DNA from: an uncultured Eubacteriales bacterium
GTDB taxonomy: Bacteria > Bacillota > Clostridia > Oscillospirales > Acutalibacteraceae
DNA: 64,000 nt
Assembly: GCA_934630515.1 (NCBI GenBank)
Contig: CAKTVV010000014.1
Coordinates: 1-64,000 of the forward strand
Direction: 5' to 3'
How positions within the stretch are numbered: the stretch's first letter is position 1; the number at the start of each line of letters is the position of its first letter. The notes beneath the pieces are model-generated. The model worked only from the letters and a program-made list of their open reading frames with translations, was not told the origin of the DNA and searched no databases. Positions 8,531 through 17,803 of the stretch are shown piece after piece. The position numbers were made by a program, and so were the translations under genes.

Positions 8531-8645
8531 ATGCTGTTTTTGTGTTATAATAACGCAAGGGTTAATTTTGTCGAAAGTCCGGAAACCCTTGATATATAAG
8601 GGTTTTTAAGAATTTTTGGATTCTACTTGACACAAGCAGACGATT
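8531..8645. other. Right attachment end (attR-like) of the element
   Basis: This AT-rich stretch lies between the recombinase terminator and the first codons that match SpoVT. It contains an outward-facing extended -10 (TGTTATAAT, 8543-8551) and a repeated motif, AAGGGTT near 8558, its inverse AACCCTT near 8584 and AAGGGTT again near 8599, which could be recombinase binding sites. The crossover probably lies at or just before GACGAT (8639-8644). The exact core cannot be fixed without the left end. Confidence 0.55.
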
Positions 8646-9151
8646 TAGGGCGGGTCGTTATCCCTAAGGAGATCCGCCGCACTATGCGTATTCGGGAGGG
8701 CGACCCGCTGGAGATCTTCACCGAAAAGGACGGTGAGGTGGTGTTCAAAAAGTATTCCCCCGTGGGTGAGCTGTCTCCCTTTGCGGTGCAGTATGCCGAT
8801 GTGCTGTCCCGTGCCTGCAACATGACGGTGCTGATCTGCGACCGGGATCATGTGATCGCCGCCGCCGGCAGCAGCCGCAAGGATTTCTATGACCGGCGGG
8901 TGTCGGCGCAGCTGGAGGAGATCATGGACAGCCGTCAGGTCTATGTGACCCACGCCGGTGCAGCCAACCGTCTGCAGCCGGTGGAGGCCATCAGCCGCTA
9001 TGCCTCGGTGGCAGCGCCCATCATGGCCTCCGGCGATGTCACCGGCGCTGTCTGTCTGCTGCAGCCGGAGAGCGGCTCCGTCCCCTCCGAGGGAGATGTG
9101 CGTCTGGCACAGGTGGCGGCTGCCTTTTTGGGCAAGCAGATGGAGGAATAA
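8627..9151 (+). CDS. spoVT: SpoVT (stage V sporulation regulator), 5' end replaced by element
   Basis: From GAC GAT at 8639 on, the frame matches SpoVT, the AbrB-like regulator of late forespore genes: DDLGRVVIPKEIRR, then RIREGDPLEIF, then a C-terminal GAF-like domain ending FLGKQMEE. Known SpoVT proteins begin with about ten more residues (the MKATGIVRRI strand of the swapped-hairpin domain). Here these codons are replaced by element sequence, and the only start nearby is a TTG at 8627 with a poor ribosome site. An extended -10 promoter in the element end points toward the gene. The remaining 171 codons are intact, so excision could restore the gene. While the element is present, the DNA-binding domain is probably defective. 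Confidence 0.9.
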   Translation: MTQADDLGRVVIPKEIRRTMRIREGDPLEIFTEKDGEVVFKKYSPVGELSPFAVQYADVLSRACNMTVLICDRDHVIAAAGSSRKDFYDRRVSAQLEEIMDSRQVYVTHAGAANRLQPVEAISRYASVAAPIMASGDVTGAVCLLQPESGSVPSEGDVRLAQVAAAFLGKQMEE

Positions 9152-9633
9152 GCGCACATTTGCGGCCAGCCGCTGCCCTGCGCTATGGTCGGGGAGTGGT
9201 TTCGACAGTGCGGTCACAGCCGGAAGCCGGCAAGAGTTCTGCTTTTTTCGATGGCACTGTACGGCAAGCAGCCGAGGATGCCGAGCTGTCGCTTTCCGCC
9301 TGTTCCGTGCCGGCTTGCGTTTGCGGTACGGAACGCTGACTTATAAATCATCAAAGCCGGCGGCGGCTCTCACTGCCTTTTAACGGAAGCAGCGCCACGA
9401 TCCGATTGCCGAGCCCACGGCTTGCCGTTTTCGAGCATCCCCGCAGCCGTTTCCGCTGTCTGCGGCAGCGGACAGAAACGGTGTGCACAAAAGGCTCCCG
9501 CCACGGATGTGGCGGGAGCCTTCTGCTTGTGTCGTACAGCTTCTCCGATAGCCGGAGACGCCTTACGCTATTGAGTTTACGGGCTTGCCCGGCGCTGCGC
9601 ACAACTTCTGCTGTCCCTTGCGGGACATCGGGA
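9152..9633. other. Intergenic region between spoVT and carB 3' ends
   Basis: This 480-bp stretch between convergent genes holds no convincing gene. It contains several GC-rich imperfect inverted repeats and the strong terminator at 9491-9522. Confidence 0.5.
9487..9522 (-). terminator. Terminator of the arg-car operon
   Basis: A perfect 14-bp stem (arms 9491-9504 and 9509-9522) with a 4-nt loop is followed, reading on the minus strand, by TTTTGTG. It ends the long arginine operon and may also block spoVT transcription from the other side. Confidence 0.85.
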
Positions 9634-12600
9634 TCAGTATTGGATCTCGCCGGTGAAGATGCGCTTGGTATCGCCGGTCAGCGTCACTGCGTCATCCGTG
9701 TAGCGGACGATCAGGTCGCCGCCACGCACCTTGACGGTGATCTCCTGCCTCTTGGGGCAGTAGCCGTTTTCCACCGCCGCCACCACAGCGGCGCATGCAC
9801 CGCTGCCGCAGGCAAAGGTTTCTCCGTTGCCCCGTTCAAACACACGCATCTTCAGCGTGACCGGGTTGACCACCCGCACAAACTCGGTATTGACCCTTTC
9901 CGGAAATTCCGGTGCATGCTCGAATGCCGGTCCCAGCTCGGTCAGGGGGAGCGTATCAATGCGATCGCAAAAGACCACGCAATGGGGGTTTCCCATGGAG
10001 ACGCAGGTGACCCGGTATTCCTGCCCCAGAACCGACAGCGGCACGTTGACCGCCCGTTCCCCGGAGAAGGTGCAGGGAAGCGCCGCCGGCTCCAGCGAGG
10101 CACGCCCCATGTCGGCGGCGACCGAGGAGACGGCGCCGTCGGTGAGATACAGCGTCAGTCGCCGCACGCCGCTTTCGGTTTCCACCGTCACGGTCTCGCC
10201 CGAGACATGACCGGAGTCATACAGATATTTTCCCACGCTGCGCAGGCTGTTGCCGGCGACCTGCCCCTTGCTGCCGTCCCGGTTGAATACCCGCATCCGG
10301 CAGTCCGCTATCGGGCTCTTTTCCAAAAGCACAAGCCCAAAGCCGCCGACCCCATAATGGCGGTCGCACAGGGTGATGCTGAGGGATTCCGGGCAGCTGA
10401 CCGTACCGTCAAAGTTCTCGATGAAAATGTAGTCGTCGCCGGTGGCTTCCATCTTGGCAAAGCGCAGCAGCGTACGCTGGGTGCGCATATGGTTGATGTC
10501 CACCAGCTCGGTGTTATCGCACCGATAGCCTGCCGCAATAATGTCCGCCAGCGCATTGGCGGTATCCAGCGAGGTAAAGCAGGGGATCCCCGCCTGCATG
10601 GCGTGGCGGTGCAGCTGCACATAGAGATCCACCGTGGAATCGTAGGCGGCGCCGGTATATACGATGTAGCGGATCTTTCCGCTGTCCAGCAGCGAAAAAA
10701 TGCCGTCCTCTTCCGCAATGGAGGGAACCAACGTCACATCGATGCCAAGGGACTCGATCGTCGCAGCGGTATCCGGTGTGGCAAACACCCGCAGCCCCAG
10801 TGCGTCCAGCTTTTCGGCCAGCGTCAGCACCTCGGTCCGGTCATGCGCCTCCACGCTGATGAACACGCCGGCCTCCGTGCCCGGCACCGGTGCCGCCGGT
10901 GCCAGCCCCGCTGCGGTCAGCCCCTTGAACAGCGCCTCGTGCAGCGTCCGGCCGATCCCCAGCACCTCGCCGGTGGATTTCATTTCCGGTCCCAGATAGG
11001 CGTTGGCATCGGTGAACTTTTCAAAGGAAAACACCGGCACCTTCACCGCAAAATAGGGGGGCGCCTTCCGCAGACCGGTGCCAAAGCCGAGATCCTTTAC
11101 CGCCGTGCCGGTCATGACCCGGGTGGCCAGATCCACCATGGGCACCCCGGTCACCTTGCTGATATACGGGACCGTGCGGGAGGCGCGGGGATTGACCTCG
11201 ATCACATACAGCTCATTTTGCCAGATCAGGTACTGGATGTTGACCAGCCCCTTGGTGCCAAGGGAGAGCGCCAGCTTTTCGGAGCAATCGATGATGCGGC
11301 GCATCATCCGGTCGCTGACCGCATAGGGCGGATACACGGCAATGGAATCGCCGCTGTGAACGCCCGCCCGCTCGATATGCTGCATCACTCCGGGGATGAG
11401 CACGTCCTTGCCGTCGGAGATCACATCCACCTCCAGCTCCGAGCCCATCATGTACTTATCCACCAGCACCGGGTTTTCGATCCCGCCGGCAAGGATCCGG
11501 CGCATATAGCGCCGCAGATGCTCGGCATCGTGCACGATGGTCATATTCTGCCCGCCGATGACATAGGAGGGTCGCAGCAGCACCGGATAGCCGAGCGCTT
11601 CTGCCGCCGCCTCAGCCTCCGCCTCGGTCAGCACGCCGCAGCCCTTGGGGCGCTTGATCCCGTACTTTTCCAGCAGGGCGTCGAACCGCTCCCGATCCTC
11701 CGCCGTGTCGATCCCCTCGGCAGAGGTGCCGAGGATCGGCACGCCGAGACTATCCAGATAGCCGGTCAGACGAATGGCGGTCTGCCCGCCGAAGGCGACG
11801 ACCACGCCGATGGGCTTTTCCACCTCGAGAATGTTGGCGACATCCTCCTCGCACAGCGGCTCGAAATACAGCCGATCCGCCGTGTCGTAATCGGTGGAGA
11901 CGGTTTCCGGGTTGTTGTTGACGATGACCACGTCATAGCCGAGCTTTTTCAGCGTCCACACGCAGTGCACAGAGGAATAGTCAAATTCGATCCCCTGTCC
12001 GATGCGGATGGGACCGGAGCCGAGCACCAGAATGCAGGGCTTGCCGGAGCGTGTCAGCTCCCGTGCCTCACAGACGGAGTCATAGGTGGAATAAAAATAC
12101 GGGGTCTCGGCGGAAAATTCCGCCCCGCAGGTATCCACCATCTTGTAGGAGGCGGACAAATGGGGCAGCACCGTTTCTCCCGTGATCCGCCGGATGGCGG
12201 CGTCCGGATAGCCGAGCCGTTTCGCCGCTGCGTACAGCTCCGGCGTCAGCCCGGCTTCCAGCGCCTGCTCCAGCTTCGCCAGATGCTGCAGCTTATACAG
12301 GAAGAACCGGTCGATCCGGGTGATCTCATGGATCCGATCGGGGCTGACGCCGCTTTTCAGCGCCTCAAACACGGTGAACAGCCGGTGATCGTCCCGATCC
12401 GCCAGCCGACTTTCCACATCCCGGCCGTCGATGGGGGCGGCGTTCAGCGTATCCAGCGAGATCTCTGCGCCCCGGACCGCCTTCATCAGCGCCGCCTCAA
12501 AGCAGTTGCCGATTGCCATGACCTCGCCGGTGGCTTTCATTTGCGTGCCCAGTCGGCGGCTGATGCCGGCGAACTTGTCAAAGGGCCACTTGGGGAATTT

Positions 12601-13665
12601 CACCACCACATAATCCAGCGCCGGCTCAAAGCAGGCACAGGTCTTGCCGGTGATGTCGTTTTGGATCTCATCCAGCGTATAGCCCAAAGCGATCTTCGTG
12701 GTGATCTTGGCGATGGGATAGCCGGTGGCTTTGCTGGCTAATGCCGAGGAGCGGGAGACCCGGGGGTTGACCTCGATGACGGCATAGTCAAAGGAGTCGG
12801 GATCCAGCGCAAACTGGCAGTTGCAGCCGCCCACGATCCCCAGAGCGGAGATAATGTCCAGCGAGGCGCTGCGCAGCATCTGCAGCTCTCGGTCGGAGAG
12901 GGTCAGCGCCGGTGCCACCACCACGCTGTCGCCCGTATGCACCCCCACCGGGTCTACGTTTTCCATGCTGCACACGGCGATGACGTTGCCGCAGGCATCC
13001 CGCATGGTCTCAAACTCGATCTCTTTCCAGCCGTAAATATACCGCTCCACCAGGATCTGCGTAATGGGAGAGGCGTCCAGCCCGGTGGCAGCGACCTCCC
13101 GCAGCTGTGCCGGATTCTCTGCCACTCCGCCGCCGGCGCCGCCCAGAGTGAACGCCGGGCGCACGATGACGGGATAGCCGATGCTGTCCGCCACCTGCAG
13201 CGCCGCCTCCACCGTGTGGGCGATATCCGAGGGGACGGTGGGCTGTCCGATCTGCTCCATGGTCTCCTTGAACAGCTCCCGATCCTCCGCCCGGTCGATG
13301 GCGGCGGCGTCGGTGCCCAGCAGCCGCACGCCGTTGGCGTCCAGAAAGCCGTCCTTTGCCAGCTGCATAGCCAGCGTCAGCCCCGTCTGCCCGCCCAGTC
13401 CCGCCAGCAGACTGTCGGGCTTTTCCTTTTGTATGATCCGCTTGAGCGTCGCTGCGTTCAGCGGCTCCAGATAGATCTCGTCCGCCAGCGCCTTGTCGGT
13501 CATAATGGTGGCAGGATTGGAATTGACCAGCACCACATTGACGCCCGCTTCCTTCAGCACACGGCACGCCTGCGCCCCGGCATAGTCAAATTCCGCCGCC
13601 TGCCCGATAACAATGGGGCCGGAGCCGATGACCAAAACTTTTTTGATGTCTTTGCAAAGCGGCAT
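9634..13665 (-). CDS. carB: Carbamoyl-phosphate synthase large chain fused to a DapF-like domain
   Basis: Residues 1 to about 1059 are a complete CarB: two ATP-grasp halves (starts KKVLVIGSGPIVIGQ and CILVLGSGPIRIGQ) and an MGS-like allosteric domain near 935-1055. It makes carbamoyl phosphate from bicarbonate, ATP and ammonia supplied by CarA. The frame continues without a break into about 284 residues with the diaminopimelate epimerase fold (RHYGVGG, MRVFNRDGS, SMGNPHCVVF). The second catalytic cysteine is present (Cys1286 in FACGSGAC), but the first is alanine (Ala1137 in QVAGNSLR, usually MCGN). Epimerase activity is therefore unlikely. An internal ATG at 10488 lacks a good ribosome site, so a true fusion is favoured. 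The gene starts one base after the carA stop. Confidence 0.95.
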   Translation of the reverse strand: MPLCKDIKKVLVIGSGPIVIGQAAEFDYAGAQACRVLKEAGVNVVLVNSNPATIMTDKALADEIYLEPLNAATLKRIIQKEKPDSLLAGLGGQTGLTLAMQLAKDGFLDANGVRLLGTDAAAIDRAEDRELFKETMEQIGQPTVPSDIAHTVEAALQVADSIGYPVIVRPAFTLGGAGGGVAENPAQLREVAATGLDASPITQILVERYIYGWKEIEFETMRDACGNVIAVCSMENVDPVGVHTGDSVVVAPALTLSDRELQMLRSASLDIISALGIVGGCNCQFALDPDSFDYAVIEVNPRVSRSSALASKATGYPIAKITTKIALGYTLDEIQNDITGKTCACFEPALDYVVVKFPKWPFDKFAGISRRLGTQMKATGEVMAIGNCFEAALMKAVRGAEISLDTLNAAPIDGRDVESRLADRDDHRLFTVFEALKSGVSPDRIHEITRIDRFFLYKLQHLAKLEQALEAGLTPELYAAAKRLGYPDAAIRRITGETVLPHLSASYKMVDTCGAEFSAETPYFYSTYDSVCEARELTRSGKPCILVLGSGPIRIGQGIEFDYSSVHCVWTLKKLGYDVVIVNNNPETVSTDYDTADRLYFEPLCEEDVANILEVEKPIGVVVAFGGQTAIRLTGYLDSLGVPILGTSAEGIDTAEDRERFDALLEKYGIKRPKGCGVLTEAEAEAAAEALGYPVLLRPSYVIGGQNMTIVHDAEHLRRYMRRILAGGIENPVLVDKYMMGSELEVDVISDGKDVLIPGVMQHIERAGVHSGDSIAVYPPYAVSDRMMRRIIDCSEKLALSLGTKGLVNIQYLIWQNELYVIEVNPRASRTVPYISKVTGVPMVDLATRVMTGTAVKDLGFGTGLRKAPPYFAVKVPVFSFEKFTDANAYLGPEMKSTGEVLGIGRTLHEALFKGLTAAGLAPAAPVPGTEAGVFISVEAHDRTEVLTLAEKLDALGLRVFATPDTAATIESLGIDVTLVPSIAEEDGIFSLLDSGKIRYIVYTGAAYDSTVDLYVQLHRHAMQAGIPCFTSLDTANALADIIAAGYRCDNTELVDINHMRTQRTLLRFAKMEATGDDYIFIENFDGTVSCPESLSITLCDRHYGVGGFGLVLLEKSPIADCRMRVFNRDGSKGQVAGNSLRSVGKYLYDSGHVSGETVTVETESGVRRLTLYLTDGAVSSVAADMGRASLEPAALPCTFSGERAVNVPLSVLGQEYRVTCVSMGNPHCVVFCDRIDTLPLTELGPAFEHAPEFPERVNTEFVRVVNPVTLKMRVFERGNGETFACGSGACAAVVAAVENGYCPKRQEITVKVRGGDLIVRYTDDAVTLTGDTKRIFTGEIQY

Positions 13666-13666
13666 A

Positions 13667-14722
13667 TTACGTTTCCTCCATCAACCCGATAAAGCGGTCA
13701 AACAAAAAGGCGGTGTCCAGAGGGCCGGCGTGCGCCTCGGGGTGAAACTGCACCGAAAAGGCACGCAGCCCCGGGTAATCCACTCCTTCGCAGGTGCCGT
13801 CGTTGGCGTTGCGAAAGCGCACGGCGCCGACCGAGCCGATGCTGTCGGACAGCACCGCATAGCCGTGATTTTGGCTGGTCATATAGGTTCTGCCAGTGAC
13901 AAGATCGGTCACCGGCTGATTGACGCCCCGATGACCGTATTTCAGCTTTTCGGTCTTGCCGCCCAGCGCCAGCGCCAGCAGCTGATGCCCGAGACAAATG
14001 CCGAAGATCGGCACCTGTCCCGCCAGCTCCCGCAGCACGGCGATCTCGGCGGTGTTGTCGGCGGGGTCCCCGGGGCCGTTGGAGAGCATCACCCCGTCCG
14101 GGGACTGGGCGAGGATCTCCTGCGCCGTGGCGGAATGAGGCATCACCCGCACGGCGCAGCCACGCCTGACCAGCTCCCGGATGATATTCTGCTTGCAGCC
14201 ATAGTCTAACAGCACCACCCGGCGGGCGGGGGCTTCCGGCGCAGCGGTATAGGGCTCCCGGCAGGAGACGGCGGCTACGGCGCCCGTCACCCGATAGGCG
14301 GCGATCGCCGCCGGATCGGCGGGCAGCGTGTCGGTGAGCATGGCGTTCATCACACCCGTTTCCCGGATCTTTTTGGTGATCGCCCGGGTGTCCACGCCGC
14401 ACAGCCCGGGGATGCCCGCCTGCTGCAGATAGGCATCCAGCGTCATTTCACAGCGGAAATTGGAGGGGTGGGGACACCATTCCCGCACCACATAGCCGCA
14501 GGCGGCGCTTTTGCCCTCGAAATCGGCGGGGATGACCCCGTAGTTGCCGATGAGCGGGAAGGTCTGGAGAATGATCTGCCCCGCATAGCTGGGGTCGGTG
14601 AGGGTTTCGATGTATCCGCCCATGCCGGTGGTGAATACCAGCTCTCCCACGGCGGTACACGCAGCGCCAAAAGCAGTTCCCTCCATCACCTCGCCGTCGG
14701 CAAAGACCAGATACCGCTTCAT
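13667..14722 (-). CDS. carA: Carbamoyl-phosphate synthase small chain (glutaminase)
   Basis: The protein (351 aa) hydrolyses glutamine and passes ammonia to CarB. The N-terminal CPSase small domain covers about residues 1-130 (TTGMGGYIETLTDPSYAGQI). The class I amidotransferase domain follows, with the nucleophile elbow GICLGHQ and the His-Glu pair in VQFHPEA near the end. Length is normal. Its ATG overlaps the argF stop by 4 bp (ATGA), and its own stop is one base from the carB start, so the pair is tightly coupled. The location in an arginine operon suggests that its carbamoyl phosphate serves mainly citrulline synthesis, although pyrimidine synthesis can draw on it. Confidence 0.97.
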   Translation of the reverse strand: MKRYLVFADGEVMEGTAFGAACTAVGELVFTTGMGGYIETLTDPSYAGQIILQTFPLIGNYGVIPADFEGKSAACGYVVREWCPHPSNFRCEMTLDAYLQQAGIPGLCGVDTRAITKKIRETGVMNAMLTDTLPADPAAIAAYRVTGAVAAVSCREPYTAAPEAPARRVVLLDYGCKQNIIRELVRRGCAVRVMPHSATAQEILAQSPDGVMLSNGPGDPADNTAEIAVLRELAGQVPIFGICLGHQLLALALGGKTEKLKYGHRGVNQPVTDLVTGRTYMTSQNHGYAVLSDSIGSVGAVRFRNANDGTCEGVDYPGLRAFSVQFHPEAHAGPLDTAFLFDRFIGLMEET

Positions 14723-15720
14723 ACCGTGATGCCCCCGATCGTAGCCGCCAGCACGGCTTTGATGGTGTGCATCCGGTTTTCCGCCTCCTCAAACACGACC
14801 GACTGAGGGCCCTCAAACACCCCGTCGCTGACCTCCATGGCGTCTCTGCCGAATTTCTCGCACTTTTCTCTGCCGATGGCGGTCTTTTTATCGTGATAGG
14901 CGGGCAGGCAGTGCATAAACACCGCCTCCGGCGCCGCCTGCGCCATCAGCGTCTCATTCACCTGATAGGGGGAAAGGGCTGCAATCCGCTCCTCCCACAC
15001 CGCATCCGGCTCACCCATGGAGACCCACACGTCCGTATACACGACTTGGGCATCCCGCACCGCCTCGGCGGGATCCTCGCAGAAACGGAGGGTGGCGCCG
15101 GTCTCGGCGGCGATCTTCTCGCAGGCGGCGATCAGCGCAGGATCCGGGAAATATCCCTTCGGCGCACCTGCCGTGAAATGCAGCCCCATTTTGGCGCAGC
15201 CCACCATCAGAGAGTTGCCCATGTTGAACCGGGCGTCGCCCAGATAGGTGAACCGGATGTCCTGCAGCTTGCCGAAATGCTCCTGCACGGTGAGGAAATC
15301 CGCCAATATCTGGGTGGGATGCGCTTCATCGGTCAGCCCGTTGAACACGGGCACCGACGCATACGCAGCCAGCTCCTCTACAATGGCTTGACCGTAGCCC
15401 CGGTATTCGATGCCGTCAAACATCCCCGACAACACCCGGGCGGTGTCGGCAATGCTCTCCTTTTTGCCGACCTGCGAGCCGGTGGGGTCCAGATAGGTGA
15501 CCCCCATGCCCAGATCCCGTGCCGCCACCTCAAAGGCGCAGCGGGTGCGGGTGCTGGTCTTTTCAAAGATCAGCGCCAGATTTTTCCCCTCGCAGAGCCG
15601 GTGGGGCTCGCCGTTCTTCTTTTTTGCTTTCAGCTGCGCCGCCAGCTCCAGCAGCCCGCCGATCTCCGCCGGCGTAAGGTCCAACAGCTTCAGAAAATCT
15701 TGGTTTTTTAAGGTGTTCAT
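14719..15720 (-). CDS. argF: Ornithine carbamoyltransferase
   Basis: The protein (333 aa) joins carbamoyl phosphate to ornithine to give citrulline. The carbamoyl-phosphate motif STRTR is present near residue 57, HPTQILAD lies in the middle and the ornithine-site HCLPAYH near 270. The start at 15720 is set by AGGAGG seven bases upstream and overlaps the argD stop (ATGA); a longer open frame upstream is antisense-like noise from argD. Placement directly before carAB puts carbamoyl phosphate production next to its use. Confidence 0.97.
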   Translation of the reverse strand: MNTLKNQDFLKLLDLTPAEIGGLLELAAQLKAKKKNGEPHRLCEGKNLALIFEKTSTRTRCAFEVAARDLGMGVTYLDPTGSQVGKKESIADTARVLSGMFDGIEYRGYGQAIVEELAAYASVPVFNGLTDEAHPTQILADFLTVQEHFGKLQDIRFTYLGDARFNMGNSLMVGCAKMGLHFTAGAPKGYFPDPALIAACEKIAAETGATLRFCEDPAEAVRDAQVVYTDVWVSMGEPDAVWEERIAALSPYQVNETLMAQAAPEAVFMHCLPAYHDKKTAIGREKCEKFGRDAMEVSDGVFEGPQSVVFEEAENRMHTIKAVLAATIGGITV

Positions 15721-16904
15721 ACGCCCTCCTGTCCGCCTGCGCAGACCTCTTTCAGAATTTGTACCGCCCGCTCCAGCAGCGGCAGGGGAATGTTTAGGGC
15801 GGGCAGCAGCCGCACCTTTTGCTTGGCGCTGATGACCAGCACGCCCCGCTCCCGGCACGCCCCAATCACCTCCGCTGCCGGGCGCTCCGTCTCCACGCCC
15901 AGCATCAGCCCCAGCCCCGTTACGGAACGGATGCCCGGAGCGCCGGTCAGTTGACGGATGATGTAGGCCGAGCGCTCCTGCACGCCCGCCAGTGTTTCGT
16001 CGTTCAGGCGGGACAGAATGGAAAGCGCACCGGCGCAGCACACCGGATTGCCGCCGAAGGTGGAGCCGTGGGTGCCCGGTGTCAGCACATGCGCCACCTT
16101 TTCCCCCAGCACGGTGGCGCCGATGGGCAGCCCGCCGCCGAGTCCCTTTGCCGTCGTGAATATATCCGGCTGGATCCCATACTGCATATAGCCGTAGAGC
16201 TTTCCGCTCCGACCGTTGCCGATCTGCACCTCATCGCAGATGAGCAGCACATCCCGGGCGGCGAGCAGAGCCGACAGCTCCTGCACAAAGGCTGTATCCA
16301 AGGGGATGACGCCGCCCTCCCCCTGCACGACCTCGATCAGGACGGCGGCGGTGGGGTAGGTGTCCAGCAGGGAGCGCACCCCGGCCAGATCGCCTGCCGC
16401 CACCGCATGGAACCCCTCGGTCAGAGGGGTGAAATCCCGATGGAACACCTCCTGACCGGTTGCCGCCAGCGTGGTGATTGTCCGCCCGTGAAAGCTGTTC
16501 TGCAGGGTGAGGATGTGATAGTATTCCTTTCCCTTTTTCTCCTGCGCATATTTGCGTGCCACCTTGATGGCGCATTCGTTTGCTTCGGCGCCGGAATTGG
16601 AGAAAAATACCTTGCGCATGCCGGTCTTCTCACACAGCATGGCGGCGAGCCGGGCGCAGGGCTCGGAATAATACAGATTGGAGGTATGCTGCAGCGTGCC
16701 GAGCTGGGCGGTCACCGCCGCCTGCCAGCTGTCGTCTGCATAGCCGAAGGTGTTCACGGCGATTCCGGTGGCGAGATCGATGTATTCCCGCTCGTTCTCG
16801 TCGTATACCAGAGAGCCCTTTCCGTGCTTCAGCACCACCGGAAAGCGGGCATAGGTATCGGCAATATAGTGTTGATCCAGCTCTTGTACGGTTTGTGCCA
16901 TCAT
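15717..16904 (-). CDS. argD: Acetylornithine aminotransferase
   Basis: This 395-aa class III PLP aminotransferase converts N-acetylglutamate semialdehyde to N-acetylornithine. Visible motifs are SGAEANECAIK, the cofactor Asp in LICDEVQIGNGRSG and the Schiff-base lysine in TTAKGLGGGLPIG. The start is one of two adjacent ATG codons (16904 or 16901) overlapping the argB stop. The enzyme may also act on succinyl-DAP in some bacteria, but this genome has dapL, so that role is not needed here. Confidence 0.96.
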   Translation of the reverse strand: MMAQTVQELDQHYIADTYARFPVVLKHGKGSLVYDENEREYIDLATGIAVNTFGYADDSWQAAVTAQLGTLQHTSNLYYSEPCARLAAMLCEKTGMRKVFFSNSGAEANECAIKVARKYAQEKKGKEYYHILTLQNSFHGRTITTLAATGQEVFHRDFTPLTEGFHAVAAGDLAGVRSLLDTYPTAAVLIEVVQGEGGVIPLDTAFVQELSALLAARDVLLICDEVQIGNGRSGKLYGYMQYGIQPDIFTTAKGLGGGLPIGATVLGEKVAHVLTPGTHGSTFGGNPVCCAGALSILSRLNDETLAGVQERSAYIIRQLTGAPGIRSVTGLGLMLGVETERPAAEVIGACRERGVLVISAKQKVRLLPALNIPLPLLERAVQILKEVCAGGQEGV

Positions 16905-17788
16905 TCTGTTCCTCCCGCCGGAGGGGTCGCATCCCCCTCCGTAAACATGGTGCCGATCCCCTCGTTGGTCAGCATTTCGATCAAAATGGCGTGAGGGATG
17001 CGGCCGTCCAGAATAAAGACCCGGTTCACGCCCCAGTGAATGGCGTGGATACAGCATTCGACCTTGGGGATCATGCCGCCGCCGATGGTGCCGTCGGCGA
17101 TCAGCGCCGGCGCATCGGAGGTGCGAATCACCGGGATCAGCGTAGCGGGGTCGTTTTTGTCCTTGAGGATGCCCGCAATATCCGTCATGGATATGAGACT
17201 CTCTGCGCCCAGCTCCCCGGCGATCCTTGCCGCCGCCGTGTCGGCGTTGATGTTATACACATTGCCCTCGCCGTCGCACCCGACGGTGGAGACGACGGGA
17301 ATGTAGCCCTTGTCGATGACATCCAGAATCGGCGCCACGTTCACCCGGGTGATCTCCCCGACATATCCGAGACGGACGTCCTTCGCCTTGGCTTCGATCA
17401 TATGCCCATCCATGCCGGAGAGACCGATGGCCTTGCCGCCCTTGTTTTCGATCAGGGCGACGAGGCTTTTGTTGATTTTGCCCGTCAGCACCATTTGCAC
17501 GATGTCGGCGGTCTCCTTATCGGTGACCCGCAGGCCGTCCACGAACCGGCTTTCCTTGCCGATCCGTTTCAGCATATCGGTAATCTCCGGTCCGCCGCCA
17601 TGCACCAGCACCACCTTGACCCCGATGAGGGACAGCAGCACGATATCCCGCATGACCGAGTCCTTCAGCTCCTCGTTGATCATGGCGTTGCCGCCGTATT
17701 TGATGACGACGATCCTGCCGGTATATTCCTGAATATAGGGCAGGGCGTGTACCAGCACCGCCGCCCGCCCGGCATTTGTAATGTCCAT
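16901..17788 (-). CDS. argB: Acetylglutamate kinase
   Basis: The protein (295 aa) phosphorylates N-acetylglutamate, the second step of the pathway. Typical amino-acid-kinase motifs are present: VIKYGGNAM near residue 28, LVHGGGPEI near 62, and the C-terminal DGTIGGGMIPK segment. Length fits the family. The stop overlaps the argD start. An N-terminal region (residues 1-20) that in arginine-sensitive kinases helps form the hexamer is present, so feedback inhibition by arginine is plausible. Confidence 0.97.
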   Translation of the reverse strand: MDITNAGRAAVLVHALPYIQEYTGRIVVIKYGGNAMINEELKDSVMRDIVLLSLIGVKVVLVHGGGPEITDMLKRIGKESRFVDGLRVTDKETADIVQMVLTGKINKSLVALIENKGGKAIGLSGMDGHMIEAKAKDVRLGYVGEITRVNVAPILDVIDKGYIPVVSTVGCDGEGNVYNINADTAAARIAGELGAESLISMTDIAGILKDKNDPATLIPVIRTSDAPALIADGTIGGGMIPKVECCIHAIHWGVNRVFILDGRIPHAILIEMLTNEGIGTMFTEGDATPPAGGTE

Positions 17789-17803
17789 ATACTTTCTCCC
17801 GTG

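Larger units (their letters stand above)
1..8638. mobile_element. Right part of an integrated element ending in spoVT
   Basis: This stretch has visibly lower GC than the rest of the window. Its cargo is typical of integrative elements: ParM/ParR-like partition proteins, an XRE regulator, a sigma-like/HTH pair, a DUF6870 protein and three tandem large serine recombinases at its right end. The recombinases lie next to the point where the sequence switches to GC-rich chromosomal coding sequence for SpoVT. The left end is outside the window, so neither element size nor conjugation genes can be judged. The right boundary is inferred from where similarity to SpoVT starts (GAC GAT codons at 8639-8644). 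Confidence 0.85.

Noticed and set aside
9406..12741. Long plus-strand open frame (1111 codons) opposite carB
   Set aside because: It is antisense to carB, lacks any recognisable domain, and is rich in Arg/His/Gly/Gln as expected for shadows of GC-rich genes.
15721..16041. N-terminal extension of argF by 107 codons
   Set aside because: It overlaps argD, has a low-complexity Gly/Arg/Ala composition, and the AGGAGG site marks the start at 15720.
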